Shown here in pieces: positions 37,719 to 47,173 of a stretch of DNA of 64,000 nucleotides; position 1 is the first letter of the stretch; each line of letters opens with the position of its first letter. The notes below the pieces were generated by a model, which worked only from the letters and a program-made list of their open reading frames with translations, was not told where the DNA came from and made no database searches. The position numbers and the translations under genes were made by a program. The stretch comes from Sphingobacteriia bacterium. Lineage in GTDB: Bacteria; Bacteroidota; Bacteroidia; Chitinophagales; Chitinophagaceae. The stretch is from assembly GCA_947452295.1 (NCBI GenBank), contig CANGCK010000010.1, forward strand, positions 1 to 64,000. Reading direction: 5' to 3'.

Positions 37719-38960
37719 ATGCGTATATCTTTTTTCCTATTTTCAATAATCATGTTGCAAGTGTCTTGTTGGGCACAATTTAACGATGTTGTGATAAAAA
37801 CACCGAATGGGTTTTCTACCACTAATGTGGCATGGGACTTTGGTCGTGTTCGTCATATTGTTGTAAATAGCAATGGTGATTTGTACATGAAGTTAGAAAA
37901 GCTATATAATGGTAAAGGCATTGTTAGATTACGAGATTTGAATAAGGATGGCAAAATGGACGATACATTGCGCTTTGGAAATTATGTTGGAACAGGGATT
38001 GCCATTAAAAATGGGTATTTATATGCATCATCTAATTCAGAAGTATTTCGTTATAAGTTAGATGCACAACAGAATATTGTTGATACAGAAAATCCAGAGA
38101 AAATTATTACAGGATTGGTAGATAAAAGACAGCATGCTTCTAAATCGATCACGTTAGACGAGGCAGGTAATATTTATGTAAACATCGGCGGGCCTAGTAA
38201 TGTATGTCAGGAACAAGATCGACAAAAAGGTTCTAAGGGAATGATGCCTTGTCCGCTTTTAGAAACTGCGGGTGGAATTTGGCAATTTAAAGCCGATAAA
38301 TTAAATCAGTCTTATGCTGAGGGAATTCGCTATGCAACTGGGATTAGAAATTGTGTAGGATTAGATTGGAACAAAGAGGTAAATGAATTGTTTATAACGG
38401 TACATGGAAGAGATATGTTATATCAAGATTACCCGACATTATATGATCAAAAACGAGGTGCTGAATTACCGTCAGAAACTATGTATATGGTTAAGAAAGG
38501 AGATGATTGTGGATGGCCTTATGTGCATTGGGATCATATTCAACATAAAAAAATATTGAATCCGGAATATGGCGGTGATGGGAATAAAACCGGTGTAGAA
38601 AATGCGATCAGTCCATTGATGGGTTTCCCTGGTCACATGGCTCCTAATGCTTTGTTGATTTATACGGGTAATCAATTTCCAGAAAAATACAAAAATGGAG
38701 CATTCATTGCTTTTCATGGAAGTTGGAATAGAGCGCCTGAAAACCAAGAAGGTTTTTATGTGGTATTTGTACCTATGAAAAACGGTAAGCCTACAGGCAA
38801 TTGGGAAGTTTTTGCAGATGGTTTTTCGGGAATGGAAAAAGTAACCAATTTAAGTAGTGCCAAGCATCGTCCATGTGGTTTGGCTCAGGGTCCGGATGGA
38901 GCTATTTATGTTTCGGATGATGTAAAAGGCCATGTTTGGAAAATTCAATACAATCAATAA
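37719..38960 (+). CDS. PQQ-dependent sugar/sorbosone dehydrogenase-like, exported
   Basis: 413 aa with a signal peptide (ending SCWAQ). Six-bladed beta-propeller of the soluble glucose dehydrogenase/L-sorbosone dehydrogenase family: SPLMGFPGHMAPNALLIYTG, then FHGSWNRAPENQEGFYVVF and the closing HRPCGLAQGPDGAIYVSDD. Predicted to oxidise a sugar in the periplasm with PQQ, passing electrons to the cytochrome c encoded 12 nt downstream. No PQQ synthesis genes are in the window, so the cofactor would be imported. It sits between hisC and hisB on the same strand. Confidence 0.83.
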   Translation: MRISFFLFSIIMLQVSCWAQFNDVVIKTPNGFSTTNVAWDFGRVRHIVVNSNGDLYMKLEKLYNGKGIVRLRDLNKDGKMDDTLRFGNYVGTGIAIKNGYLYASSNSEVFRYKLDAQQNIVDTENPEKIITGLVDKRQHASKSITLDEAGNIYVNIGGPSNVCQEQDRQKGSKGMMPCPLLETAGGIWQFKADKLNQSYAEGIRYATGIRNCVGLDWNKEVNELFITVHGRDMLYQDYPTLYDQKRGAELPSETMYMVKKGDDCGWPYVHWDHIQHKKILNPEYGGDGNKTGVENAISPLMGFPGHMAPNALLIYTGNQFPEKYKNGAFIAFHGSWNRAPENQEGFYVVFVPMKNGKPTGNWEVFADGFSGMEKVTNLSSAKHRPCGLAQGPDGAIYVSDDVKGHVWKIQYNQ

Positions 38961-38972
38961 GACCAAAGCTAC

Positions 38973-39386
38973 ATGAGAAAAATAGTTGTAAGTATTGTAT
39001 TATTACTCGGATTTATAATGATGGTTCAGTCTCAAACAATAGATATAAAAACCAAATCCAGTATTTCTAGAGGAAAAATTGTATATGAAAAATATTGCCT
39101 TACCTGTCATCAAGCTGATGGTGGGGGCGTTCCAAGAATGAATCCCCCCATCATTCAAACAACTTATGTATCGGGGAGTAAGGAACGATTAATTGGGATT
39201 GTATTGAAAGGACTTAATCAGCCAATTGAAGTAAATGGTGATGAGTATGAAAATCCAATGGCATCGCATGCTTATTTGAGTGATTTGCAAATTGCAGATG
39301 TATTAACATTTGTACGAAATTCATTTGGCAATAAATATCCAGCTGTATTGCCTTCGGAAGTTAAAGTGGTAAGAGCAAAAAAATAG
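38973..39386 (+). CDS. Periplasmic c-type cytochrome
   Basis: 137 aa, signal peptide (MRKIVVSIVLLLGFIMMVQSQ). One haem c site, CLTCH at residues 42-46, and a likely axial Met in NPMASHAYLSD. The tail LQIADVLTFVRNSFGN is typical of class I cytochrome c partners of PQQ dehydrogenases. Its stop codon overlaps the GTG/ATG start region of hisB, so the his operon is physically continuous across the inserted pair. Confidence 0.88.
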   Translation: MRKIVVSIVLLLGFIMMVQSQTIDIKTKSSISRGKIVYEKYCLTCHQADGGGVPRMNPPIIQTTYVSGSKERLIGIVLKGLNQPIEVNGDEYENPMASHAYLSDLQIADVLTFVRNSFGNKYPAVLPSEVKVVRAKK

Positions 39387-39388
39387 TG

Positions 39389-40519
39389 ATGCAAAGAATT
39401 TTATTTATAGACAGAGATGGAGTGGTTTTAGAAGAGCCACCGCAAGATTTTCAGGTAGATAGTATTGCAAAAACAAGCTTTGTGAAAGGGGCAATTTCGC
39501 AGCTTTCGCATATCGCTTCGGATTTTGATTTTTATAAAGTGATGGTAACTAATCAAGATGGATTGGGAACTGATAGCTATCCTGAACATGATTTTCATCC
39601 ATATCATGATTTAATGGTACGAACATTGGCTGGAGAAGGATTTGTATTCGATGAAATGATCATAGACAGAACATTCGCATCTGAAAATAAACCTACTCGA
39701 AAACCGGGAACTGCTTTGTTAAATCATTTTATCAACAATGAAGCGTTTGATATTGCCAACTCTTTTGTAATTGGCGACAGATGGAGTGATATACAATTAG
39801 CTAAAAATTTGGGATGTAAAGCAATTTATTTGAAATCTGGATTGCATACATTAACAGCTGAACAAACGGATTTATACAAAGACACCATTGTGCTAGAAAC
39901 TACCGAATGGCAAGCTATTTATGCATTTCTTAAATTAGGCCTTAGAAAAGTAGCACATCAACGGAATACCAATGAAACGAGTATAAGTATATCACTTAAT
40001 TTAGATGGGTCTGGTAAATCTTCTATTCAAACAGGGATTGGTTTTTTTGATCATATGTTAGACCAGATTGCTCGTCATGGGAAAATGGATTTAAGTATTG
40101 AGACCAAGGGGGATTTACATATTGATGAGCACCATACCATTGAAGATACGGGTATTGCATTAGGAGAGGCCTTTTCATTAGCACTTGCCGATAAAAGAGG
40201 TATGGAGCGATATGGTTTTGCATTACCTATGGATGAATCGGAAGCAAAAGTGTTAATAGATTTTGGTGGAAGAAATTGGATGGTATGGAATGCCGTATTT
40301 AACCGAGAGAAAATAGGAGAGATGCCCACTGAAATGTTTTTTCATTTTTTTAAATCATTCAGTGATGCAGCCAAGTGTAACTTAAATATAGAATGTAAGG
40401 GTGATAATGAACACCATAAAATAGAGGCCATTTTTAAAGCTTTTGCTAAAGCAATACGGATGGCAGTAAAACGAGACCCATTATCAAATCATTTACCTTC
40501 AACCAAAGGTGTTTTATAG
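39389..40519 (+). CDS. hisB: Bifunctional histidinol-phosphatase / imidazoleglycerol-phosphate dehydratase
   Basis: 376 aa from ATG 39389 (GTG at 39386 also possible). N-terminal HAD phosphatase (1-165; FIDRDGV nucleophile pair, KPGTALLNHF, IGDRWSD) fused to the IGP dehydratase domain (about 185-376; GIGFFDHMLDQIARHG, DEHHTIEDTGIALGEA). The two activities supply steps 7 and 9 of the pathway. Translation is coupled to the preceding cytochrome gene. The 3' end overlaps the convergent DUF2147 gene by 6 bp. Confidence 0.96.
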   Translation: MQRILFIDRDGVVLEEPPQDFQVDSIAKTSFVKGAISQLSHIASDFDFYKVMVTNQDGLGTDSYPEHDFHPYHDLMVRTLAGEGFVFDEMIIDRTFASENKPTRKPGTALLNHFINNEAFDIANSFVIGDRWSDIQLAKNLGCKAIYLKSGLHTLTAEQTDLYKDTIVLETTEWQAIYAFLKLGLRKVAHQRNTNETSISISLNLDGSGKSSIQTGIGFFDHMLDQIARHGKMDLSIETKGDLHIDEHHTIEDTGIALGEAFSLALADKRGMERYGFALPMDESEAKVLIDFGGRNWMVWNAVFNREKIGEMPTEMFFHFFKSFSDAAKCNLNIECKGDNEHHKIEAIFKAFAKAIRMAVKRDPLSNHLPSTKGVL

Positions 40520-40996
40520 GCTTTTTTGACGTTTCCAAGTATCAGTTCTGCCAATAATTGAAAAGCCTATAAAGCCTCTAAGCTCAATTGTATTTTCATC
40601 TATCATAGTGATTTTACAACTGTATTCATTTCCCGAATTCGGATCATATACACTACCTTCTTTCCATGAATATTCTTTGATGAATTTGAGGTCTTTAACA
40701 TTAACCAATCCTAAAATTGGCCTGCTGCGCAATTTGGGCTCTTTGTTTTTTACATCTGTTTGAGGTTTGCCTGTAGTTGGGTCTATAGGTGTTTTTAACC
40801 ATACAATCTTCCCGAAATAATTATTCCCTTGCTTGTAAATTTGTACTAATCCATTTCCTGATCCAGGCTTCCACAAGCCTACAATTGCATCAGGATTGGG
40901 CGTATTCCCCAATACAGTTGTAGTACCCCAGAATAGTTGAGCCGTAAAACAAAATAATAGAAAAGTGCTTTTCTGGAGTAATGATTTCATAAACAA
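40514..40996 (-). CDS. DUF2147 family protein, exported
   Basis: 160 aa with a signal peptide (ending TTTVLGN). The mature protein is a small beta-barrel-like DUF2147 domain: IVGLWKPGSGNGLVQIYKQGNNYFGKIVWLK, then GLVNVKDLKF and a final ELRGFIGFSIIGRTDTWKR. Function unknown. It is the only reverse-strand gene in the his-trp cluster, separating the first his block from trpL. Confidence 0.85.
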   Translation of the reverse strand: MFMKSLLQKSTFLLFCFTAQLFWGTTTVLGNTPNPDAIVGLWKPGSGNGLVQIYKQGNNYFGKIVWLKTPIDPTTGKPQTDVKNKEPKLRSRPILGLVNVKDLKFIKEYSWKEGSVYDPNSGNEYSCKITMIDENTIELRGFIGFSIIGRTDTWKRQKSL

Positions 40997-41073
40997 TAGA
41001 TTATCTGGGGTTAATTATAATAGTAAATATACATAAAGCCTTAATAAGCTAACCATTATTTGTGATTAATTAT

Positions 41074-41104
41074 TTTGTTTTTCCCTTCAGATTCCCCATC
41101 TTTG
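41074..41104 (+). promoter_or_regulatory. Candidate promoter of the trp operon
   Basis: TTTG at 41074-41077, 19 nt, then CATCTTTG (41097-41104), one mismatch from TAnnTTTG. This would start transcription near 41110 and leave about 75 nt before trpL. Weaker than the his promoter; other positions are possible within 40997-41186. Confidence 0.35.
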
Positions 41105-41186
41105 TAATAGTATAATTTAAACTTTAGCGGATGTGTTCTGTTGAACTTGTAGGAATTTGAGCAGAATTTTATAAAAAAAGTTTTAG

Positions 41187-41243
41187 ATGAAATTAATAAA
41201 CAAACATTGGTGGTGGCATACTGATTCCTTACTGGGGTTATAA
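41187..41243 (+). CDS. trpL: trp operon leader peptide
   Basis: An 18-codon ORF too short for the track: MKLINKHWWWHTDSLLGL, then TAA. Three consecutive Trp codons (41208-41216) stand in the middle, the signature of a tryptophan attenuator. The Trp-codon arm can pair with 41243-41248 (TGGCAT with ATGTCA) and 41260-41265 (ACATTG with CAATGT). The enclosed strand CTGGGGTT (41232-41239), just before the stop, can instead pair with the terminator left arm. Confidence 0.9.
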   Translation: MKLINKHWWWHTDSLLGL

Positions 41244-41304
41244 TGTCATTGCTGCAATTCAATGTATATAATTTTAAAGCCCCGGATATAATCGGGGCTT
41301 TTTT
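41232..41304 (+). terminator. trp attenuator: antiterminator and terminator
   Basis: Terminator: AAAGCCCCG (41276-41284) pairs with CGGGGCTTT (41293-41301), then a T run to 41304. Antiterminator: CTGGGGTT (41232-41239) can pair with AGCCCCGG (41278-41285), two pairs being G-U. The layout is the same as in the his leader, with the antiterminator strand at the leader stop codon. trpE starts 32 nt later. Confidence 0.9.
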
Positions 41305-41336
41305 GTTGAAATAATTGAATAATATGCTAGATTAAT

Positions 41337-42749
41337 ATGAATAAAATAAAAGTAGAAACCGTTGTAAAAAAAATGCTGGGTGATGTGTATACTCCAGTAG
41401 GCATATACTTGCGTTTGCGAGATCGTTATAGAGATACTATTCTTTTGGAAAGTACCGATCACCATGTAGCTGAAAACAGTTATTCCTTTATTTGTATCAA
41501 TGCAATTGCAGGTATTGAAATTACTTCATCAGACAGTATTGAATTTAAATTGCCGGGTAAACCAGCTGAACATTTGAATATAAACAATACGAATAGCGTT
41601 GCTGGTGTGCTTTGGGATTTTATGCAAAATTTTTCGGTAAACGTAGGTATCGATAAAGCAATAAAATTTGCGCAAGGATTATATGGTTATACAAGTTTTG
41701 ATGCTGTACAATTTTTTGATAAGGTTCAGTTAAGTCAAAAATCAATTACAAGTATCCCCTTAATGCGTTACAGATTATATCAATATGTAATTGCTTTTAA
41801 TCATCATAAAGACGAGTTGTATGTATGTGAAAATAAAATTGAAGGGTTAGATGGAGATGTGGCTGCGGTAGAATCGTTGATTAAAAATAAAGATGTACCT
41901 GTTTATCCATTTAAATTAAAGGGCGAGGAACGATCTAACCTTACAAACGAAGCATATATAGATATGGTTCGAAAAGGCATTAAAAGTTGTTTACGTGGCG
42001 ATGTTTTTCAAATTGTATTGAGTCGTAGGTTTGAACAAGAATTTGTAGGTGATGAATTTAATGTATATAGAGCCCTTCGGAATATAAATCCATCTCCATA
42101 TTTATTTTTCTTTGATTATGGTGAGTATAAGATCTTTGGTTCTTCACCCGAATCGCAGTTGGTTATTCAACAACAACAAGCGGTAGTGCATCCTATTGCG
42201 GGCACATTTAAAAGAACCGGCGACGATAAAACAGATCGGGCTGAAGCGGAACGATTGTTAATGGATGCCAAAGAAAACGCAGAACATGTGATGTTGGTTG
42301 ACTTAGCACGGAACGACTTAAGTAGGGTTTGTACTGATGTTGAAGTGAAACAATACCGACAAGTGCAATACTACAGTCATGTTATTCATTTGGTGAGTGA
42401 AGTAATAGGTAAAGTGAAAGAAAACCAAAACCCATTTGAACTATTTGCAAAAACCTTTCCTGCCGGCACTTTAAGTGGTGCGCCAAAAATAAAAGCTTTA
42501 TCGTTAATAGATGATTATGAGCCTACTAACAGAAGTTTTTATGGCGGTGGTATTGGATTTATGGGGTTTGATGGAAGTTGCAATCATGCAATAATGATTC
42601 GTACATTTTTATCTCAACAAAACACTTTGATTTGTCAGGCCGGTGCAGGTGTTGTAGCGTTGAGTATACCTGAAAATGAGTTACAAGAAGTGAACAATAA
42701 ATTAAACGCATTGAAAACTGCAGCAAAAGCAGCTGAACTAATTCATTAA
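41337..42749 (+). CDS. trpE: Anthranilate synthase component I
   Basis: 470 aa. Makes anthranilate from chorismate and ammonia. The N-terminal LLES (residues 36-39) with a Ser about ten residues on is the tryptophan feedback site. Catalytic chorismate-domain motifs: QIVLSRRFEQEF, HPIAGTFKRTGDD, DLARNDLSRV and FPAGTLSGAPKIKALSLI. First structural gene behind the trp attenuator; trpG follows by about 12 nt. Confidence 0.96.
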   Translation: MNKIKVETVVKKMLGDVYTPVGIYLRLRDRYRDTILLESTDHHVAENSYSFICINAIAGIEITSSDSIEFKLPGKPAEHLNINNTNSVAGVLWDFMQNFSVNVGIDKAIKFAQGLYGYTSFDAVQFFDKVQLSQKSITSIPLMRYRLYQYVIAFNHHKDELYVCENKIEGLDGDVAAVESLIKNKDVPVYPFKLKGEERSNLTNEAYIDMVRKGIKSCLRGDVFQIVLSRRFEQEFVGDEFNVYRALRNINPSPYLFFFDYGEYKIFGSSPESQLVIQQQQAVVHPIAGTFKRTGDDKTDRAEAERLLMDAKENAEHVMLVDLARNDLSRVCTDVEVKQYRQVQYYSHVIHLVSEVIGKVKENQNPFELFAKTFPAGTLSGAPKIKALSLIDDYEPTNRSFYGGGIGFMGFDGSCNHAIMIRTFLSQQNTLICQAGAGVVALSIPENELQEVNNKLNALKTAAKAAELIH

Positions 42750-42761
42750 TTTTTTTTGAGT

Positions 42762-43361
42762 ATGAGAAAGATTTTAGTTTTTGATAATTATGATTCATTT
42801 ACTTATAACTTAGTACAGTTAGTATCGAGGATTTGCAAGGGCAATAGTATTATTGATGTGTATCGAAATGATGAAATATCATTAGATAAAGTGGCCGAAT
42901 ATGATAAGATTCTTTTATCTCCTGGACCAGGTATACCTTCTGAAGCAGGTCTATTACTTCCATTAATTAAGCGGTATGCAGCAAGTAAATCTATTTTAGG
43001 CGTTTGTTTGGGGCATCAGGCTATAGGGGAAGCTTTTGGGGCTGAATTATCTAATTTATCTAATGTTTACCATGGTATTGCTACGCCCATCAAAATAAAT
43101 AATGAAGAAATAGGTACAAAAAGTTATTTATTTAATGATTTGCCCAATGAACTTATTGTTGGAAGATATCATAGCTGGGTGGTAAATAACGCACATTTTC
43201 CTGCTGATTTAACTGTTACAGCCATTGATGATAACGGTTATATAATGGCACTTCAACATAAGCAGTATGATGTTCAGGGAGTACAATTTCATCCTGAAAG
43301 TGTATTAACACCTGATGGAGAAAAAATGCTCAATAATTGGCTAACTAGTGAATCAAAATAA
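42762..43361 (+). CDS. trpG: Anthranilate synthase glutaminase subunit
   Basis: 199 aa from ATG 42762; an upstream TTG is in the track. Class I glutamine amidotransferase with nucleophile Cys82 in GVCLGHQAIGEAFG and the His-Glu pair in GVQFHPESVL. Supplies ammonia to TrpE. It could also serve 4-amino-4-deoxychorismate synthase, as in bacteria with one shared subunit; no pabB is in the window. An 86-bp gap separates it from trpD. Confidence 0.94.
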   Translation: MRKILVFDNYDSFTYNLVQLVSRICKGNSIIDVYRNDEISLDKVAEYDKILLSPGPGIPSEAGLLLPLIKRYAASKSILGVCLGHQAIGEAFGAELSNLSNVYHGIATPIKINNEEIGTKSYLFNDLPNELIVGRYHSWVVNNAHFPADLTVTAIDDNGYIMALQHKQYDVQGVQFHPESVLTPDGEKMLNNWLTSESK

Positions 43362-43447
43362 GGAATATGAAAGACGTCATGAATCATTTCAAATGAAGAT
43401 GAGAGTAAAACGAATATCATTTGCATAAAATCAATACAAATATTTAG

Positions 43448-44440
43448 ATGAAAAAAATATTGCAATATTTATTTGAGCATAAAACGCTATCAAGACAACA
43501 AGCGAAAGAAATAATTATCAATATGTCGGCAGCACAATATAACGATGCTGAATTGGCAGCCTTTATTACTATTTTTTTAATGCGCAGTATTACCATTGAA
43601 GAGCTCAGTGGGTTTAGTGATGCATTGTTAGAATTATCTGTAAAAGTGAATTTTACGGGAGGCAAATTATTGGACATTGTTGGTACCGGTGGGGATGGAA
43701 AAAACTCTTTTAATATTTCTACCCTTGCTTGTTTTATAGTGGCTGGTGCCGGACAAAAAGTTACTAAACACGGTAATTATGGCGCTTCAACTATAAGTGG
43801 TTCATCTAATGTAATGGAACAAATTGGCTATACATTTAAAAATGATAATAATGCCTTACAGAAAGAATTAGATATTGCCAATATTTGTTTTTTACACGCG
43901 CCTCTTTTTCATCCTGCTTTAAAAATTGTTGGACCGATTCGAAAAAATTTAGGTGTCCGCACTTTTTTTAATATGCTTGGCCCCATGGTAAATCCTGCAA
44001 AACCCGATTTTCAATTAGTAGGTGTATATAATGTTGAAATGGCAAGAATATATAATTATTTATTGCAAGAGAAAGGGAAGGCCTTTACCATAATTCATAG
44101 TTTAGATGGATATGATGAAATTTCATTAACCAATGATACTAAAGTAATTTCTAACAACGGGGAAAAAATTATGACTCCTCATCAGTTAGGAAAATTAGTG
44201 GTTTCACCCAATGAAATACATGGCGGAAATACGGTTGAAGAATCTGCTAGCATATTTTTACGTATTATTAAAGGGGAAGGGACTAAAGCGCAAAATGCAG
44301 TTGTTTTAGCAAATGCAGCAATGGCTTTGTATTGTACGGGTACTTATGAAAATTATGAGACTGCATTTCAAGCAGCCGTTTTTAGTTTAGAAAGTGGTAA
44401 AGCATATGAAGGATTAAAAAAACTCATTGCTTTACAATAG
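43448..44440 (+). CDS. trpD: Anthranilate phosphoribosyltransferase
   Basis: 330 aa. Joins anthranilate and PRPP. Motifs GTGGDGKNSFNIST (PRPP loop, about 79-92), KHGNYGASTISGSSNVMEQIG and the anthranilate-site RKNLGVRTFFNMLGPMVNPA. The helical N-terminus has the REAK-like QAKEIIINM segment. Gene 4 in the trp block (E-G-D-C-F-B-A), the full pathway without fusions. Confidence 0.96.
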   Translation: MKKILQYLFEHKTLSRQQAKEIIINMSAAQYNDAELAAFITIFLMRSITIEELSGFSDALLELSVKVNFTGGKLLDIVGTGGDGKNSFNISTLACFIVAGAGQKVTKHGNYGASTISGSSNVMEQIGYTFKNDNNALQKELDIANICFLHAPLFHPALKIVGPIRKNLGVRTFFNMLGPMVNPAKPDFQLVGVYNVEMARIYNYLLQEKGKAFTIIHSLDGYDEISLTNDTKVISNNGEKIMTPHQLGKLVVSPNEIHGGNTVEESASIFLRIIKGEGTKAQNAVVLANAAMALYCTGTYENYETAFQAAVFSLESGKAYEGLKKLIALQ

Positions 44441-44475
44441 CGTATATCAATTTAAATAATTACACACTTATTTGT

Positions 44476-45273
44476 ATGAATATTTTAGAAAAAATAATTG
44501 AACAAAAAAAAATAGAGGTAGGGGATAGAAAATTACTTAGGTCGATTGGTGATTTAGAAAAAGAAAAATATTTTTCTAAAGAAAACATCTCCTTAAAATC
44601 TTTTGTTTTACATCCCGAAAAAACAGGTATTATAGCAGAATATAAAAGACAGTCGCCTAGCAAAGGGATCATTAATCATCATTCTACTGTTGAAGATGTG
44701 ACTGCAGCTTACACTGTTAATGGTGCATCTGGGCTGTCGGTACTTACAGATGAATTATTTTTTGGCGGTACTATTTCTGATTTAATAAAAGCAACTGCAA
44801 ATAAAATACCCTTGCTTAGAAAAGATTTCATGATAGATGAATATCAATTGATTGAAGCAAAAGCATATGGGGCAGATGTAATATTATTAATAGCAGCATG
44901 CTTAACTCCTGCAGAAGTAAAAAAAATGGCAACAACAGCTAAGCAGCTTGGATTAGAAGTATTACTCGAAATACATAATGAACAAGAACTTGATCATATT
45001 TGTAATGAAGTTGATTTAGTAGGAGTAAATAACCGTAACCTTAAAAATTTTGAAGTAAAAATAGAAACATCATTGCAATTAATTTCACAAATTCCTGAAA
45101 GCAAACCTGCAGTTGCAGAAAGCGGTATAAATCAGGTTGAAACAATAATAACGCTTCAGAATGCAGGGTTTAAAGGATTTTTAATAGGCGAACATTTTAT
45201 GAAAAATGAACAGCCTGCCATTGCATTTGCAGATTTTGTAAATCAATTAAAATCCATGCAAGATGCGAATTAA
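44476..45273 (+). CDS. trpC: Indole-3-glycerol phosphate synthase
   Basis: 265 aa TIM barrel. Active-site motifs IIAEYKRQSPSKGII (Glu and Lys), LLRKDFMIDEYQLIEAKAYGADVILLI, VGVNNRNLKNFEV and VAESGI. Stand-alone, not fused to TrpF. Its end overlaps the start of trpF by 11 bp. Confidence 0.96.
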   Translation: MNILEKIIEQKKIEVGDRKLLRSIGDLEKEKYFSKENISLKSFVLHPEKTGIIAEYKRQSPSKGIINHHSTVEDVTAAYTVNGASGLSVLTDELFFGGTISDLIKATANKIPLLRKDFMIDEYQLIEAKAYGADVILLIAACLTPAEVKKMATTAKQLGLEVLLEIHNEQELDHICNEVDLVGVNNRNLKNFEVKIETSLQLISQIPESKPAVAESGINQVETIITLQNAGFKGFLIGEHFMKNEQPAIAFADFVNQLKSMQDAN

Positions 45274-45931
45274 GGTATGTGGCTTAACAACAGCAACACA
45301 GTTTGCAGAATTAGATGATTTAGGTGTTGATTTTGGTGGGTTTATATTTTATCCGCAATCCCCCCGATATGTATTCAATCATTTATCAACTGAAGATATT
45401 CGTCGTTTAAATGGAAGCAAAATTCATAAAGTAGGCGTTTTTGTAAATGAAACGATTGATCAGCTTTTAAAAATGGTGGATGAATGTGGTATTAACATGG
45501 TGCAATTGCATGGTGATGAAACCCCTCATTACTGTGAGAAAGTGGCAGAACATGTTACCGTAATTAAAGCTTTTAGGTTAAGGGATGAAGATGATGTACT
45601 GTGGAAGATAAAAGATTTTAAGGAAGTAGTTGATATGTTTTTATTTGATACTGCAACTCCTGCGTATGGGGGATCTGGTAAACGATTTAATTGGAACATA
45701 TTAGCGGGTATTTCAATAGACAAACCTTTTTTGTTAAGTGGGGGCATTGGCTATGATGATGTTGAATTAATAGAACAATTTTTGCGAAATGAAGTTTCAA
45801 AGGATCTTTTTGCAATAGATGTAAACAGCAAATTTGAGCTATCACCAGGGATAAAGAATATTTCTTTAATTGAAAATTTCCTACAACGTATGAACAGTAG
45901 TTTACAATTTCACTCAACCGTTAAAATTTAA
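45263..45931 (+). CDS. trpF: Phosphoribosylanthranilate isomerase
   Basis: 222 aa TIM barrel. [32 protein letters not shown] carries the catalytic Cys at residue 6; [12 protein letters not shown] and [18 protein letters not shown] hold the second catalytic Asp. A separate hisA is present, so there is no PriA-like double use. Overlaps trpC by 11 bp. Confidence 0.95.
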   Translation: MRIKVCGLTTATQFAELDDLGVDFGGFIFYPQSPRYVFNHLSTEDIRRLNGSKIHKVGVFVNETIDQLLKMVDECGINMVQLHGDETPHYCEKVAEHVTVIKAFRLRDEDDVLWKIKDFKEVVDMFLFDTATPAYGGSGKRFNWNILAGISIDKPFLLSGGIGYDDVELIEQFLRNEVSKDLFAIDVNSKFELSPGIKNISLIENFLQRMNSSLQFHSTVKI

Positions 45932-45942
45932 AGCATTTATAT

Positions 45943-47124
45943 ATGATCGATTATCAACAACCCTCGGTACAAGGCTATTACGGACAGTTTGGTGGCGCTT
46001 ACATTCCAGAAATGCTACATGGCAATGTGGAAGAATTGCGCCAGCAATATTTGTCGATTATGCGAGAGCCCTCTTTCATCGAAGAATTTGAAGCATTATT
46101 AAAAGATTATGTAGGCAGGCCAACACCTTTGTTTTTAGCCGAAAGATTAAGTGCTGAATTTAATACCACAATTTATTTAAAGCGCGAAGATTTATGCCAT
46201 ACTGGTGCTCATAAAATTAATAATACAATTGGTCAGATTTTGTTAGCAGCTCGTTTGGGTAAGACACGTATTATTGCCGAAACTGGCGCAGGTCAACATG
46301 GTGTTGCAACTGCTACGGTTTGCGCACTTAAAGGTCTTTCTTGTATAGTTTATATGGGTGAAAAAGACATTGAACGTCAGGCTCCTAATGTGGCGCGAAT
46401 GAAAATGTTAGGTGCAACAGTTGTGCCAGCAACCAGTGGTAGTAAAACATTGAAGGATGCTACCAATGAAGCTATTCGTGATTGGATTAATCACCCAAAT
46501 GATACGCATTATATTATTGGTAGTGTGGTAGGACCTCATCCTTATCCGGATATGGTAGCTAAATTTCAAAGTGTTATCAGTAAAGAAATTCGTATTCAAT
46601 TGAAAGAAAAAACTGGTAGTGAATTGCCTACTCATGTAATTGCTTGTGTAGGTGGAGGTAGTAATGCTGCCGGCGCCTTTTATCATTTTTTAAATGAATC
46701 ATTAGTTAAAATTATTGCAGTTGAAGCAGCAGGTCATGGTGTTAATTCGGGTATGAGTGCGGCAACTTCTCAATTAGGAAAACCTGGAATTCTACATGGC
46801 AGTAAAAGTCTATTGATGCAAACAGCTGATGGCCAAGTGGTTGAACCACATAGTATTTCCGCAGGATTAGATTATCCTGGTATTGGCCCATTACATGCCA
46901 ATTTATTTGAATCAGGCAGAGCCACTTTTTTAAGTGCAACGGATGAAGAAGCGCTAGACGCCGCATTTCATATCAGTAAAACAGAAGGCATTATCCCTGC
47001 ATTGGAAACTGCACATGCTTTTGCTGTATTAGGAAAATTAAATCTGAAAAAGTCAGACGTGGTAGTTATTTGTTTGAGTGGCCGGGGCGATAAAGATTTA
47101 GCAACATACATGAACTATTTATAA
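45943..47124 (+). CDS. trpB: Tryptophan synthase beta subunit
   Basis: 393 aa PLP enzyme of the TrpB1 type. PLP lysine in [14 protein letters not shown], then [14 protein letters not shown], the phosphate-binding [10 protein letters not shown] and the C-terminal [10 protein letters not shown]. Condenses indole with serine. Eleven nt after trpF. Confidence 0.97.
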   Translation: MIDYQQPSVQGYYGQFGGAYIPEMLHGNVEELRQQYLSIMREPSFIEEFEALLKDYVGRPTPLFLAERLSAEFNTTIYLKREDLCHTGAHKINNTIGQILLAARLGKTRIIAETGAGQHGVATATVCALKGLSCIVYMGEKDIERQAPNVARMKMLGATVVPATSGSKTLKDATNEAIRDWINHPNDTHYIIGSVVGPHPYPDMVAKFQSVISKEIRIQLKEKTGSELPTHVIACVGGGSNAAGAFYHFLNESLVKIIAVEAAGHGVNSGMSAATSQLGKPGILHGSKSLLMQTADGQVVEPHSISAGLDYPGIGPLHANLFESGRATFLSATDEEALDAAFHISKTEGIIPALETAHAFAVLGKLNLKKSDVVVICLSGRGDKDLATYMNYL

Positions 47125-47173
47125 TGATTACATTACGGAGGTATTGTTAATCTTTAATATTAAACACAATTCT

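Noticed and set aside
43362-43447. Internal promoter before trpD
   Set aside because: The 86-bp gap contains TATCATTTG, which has three rather than two spacer bases and no -33 element; too weak to report as a feature.
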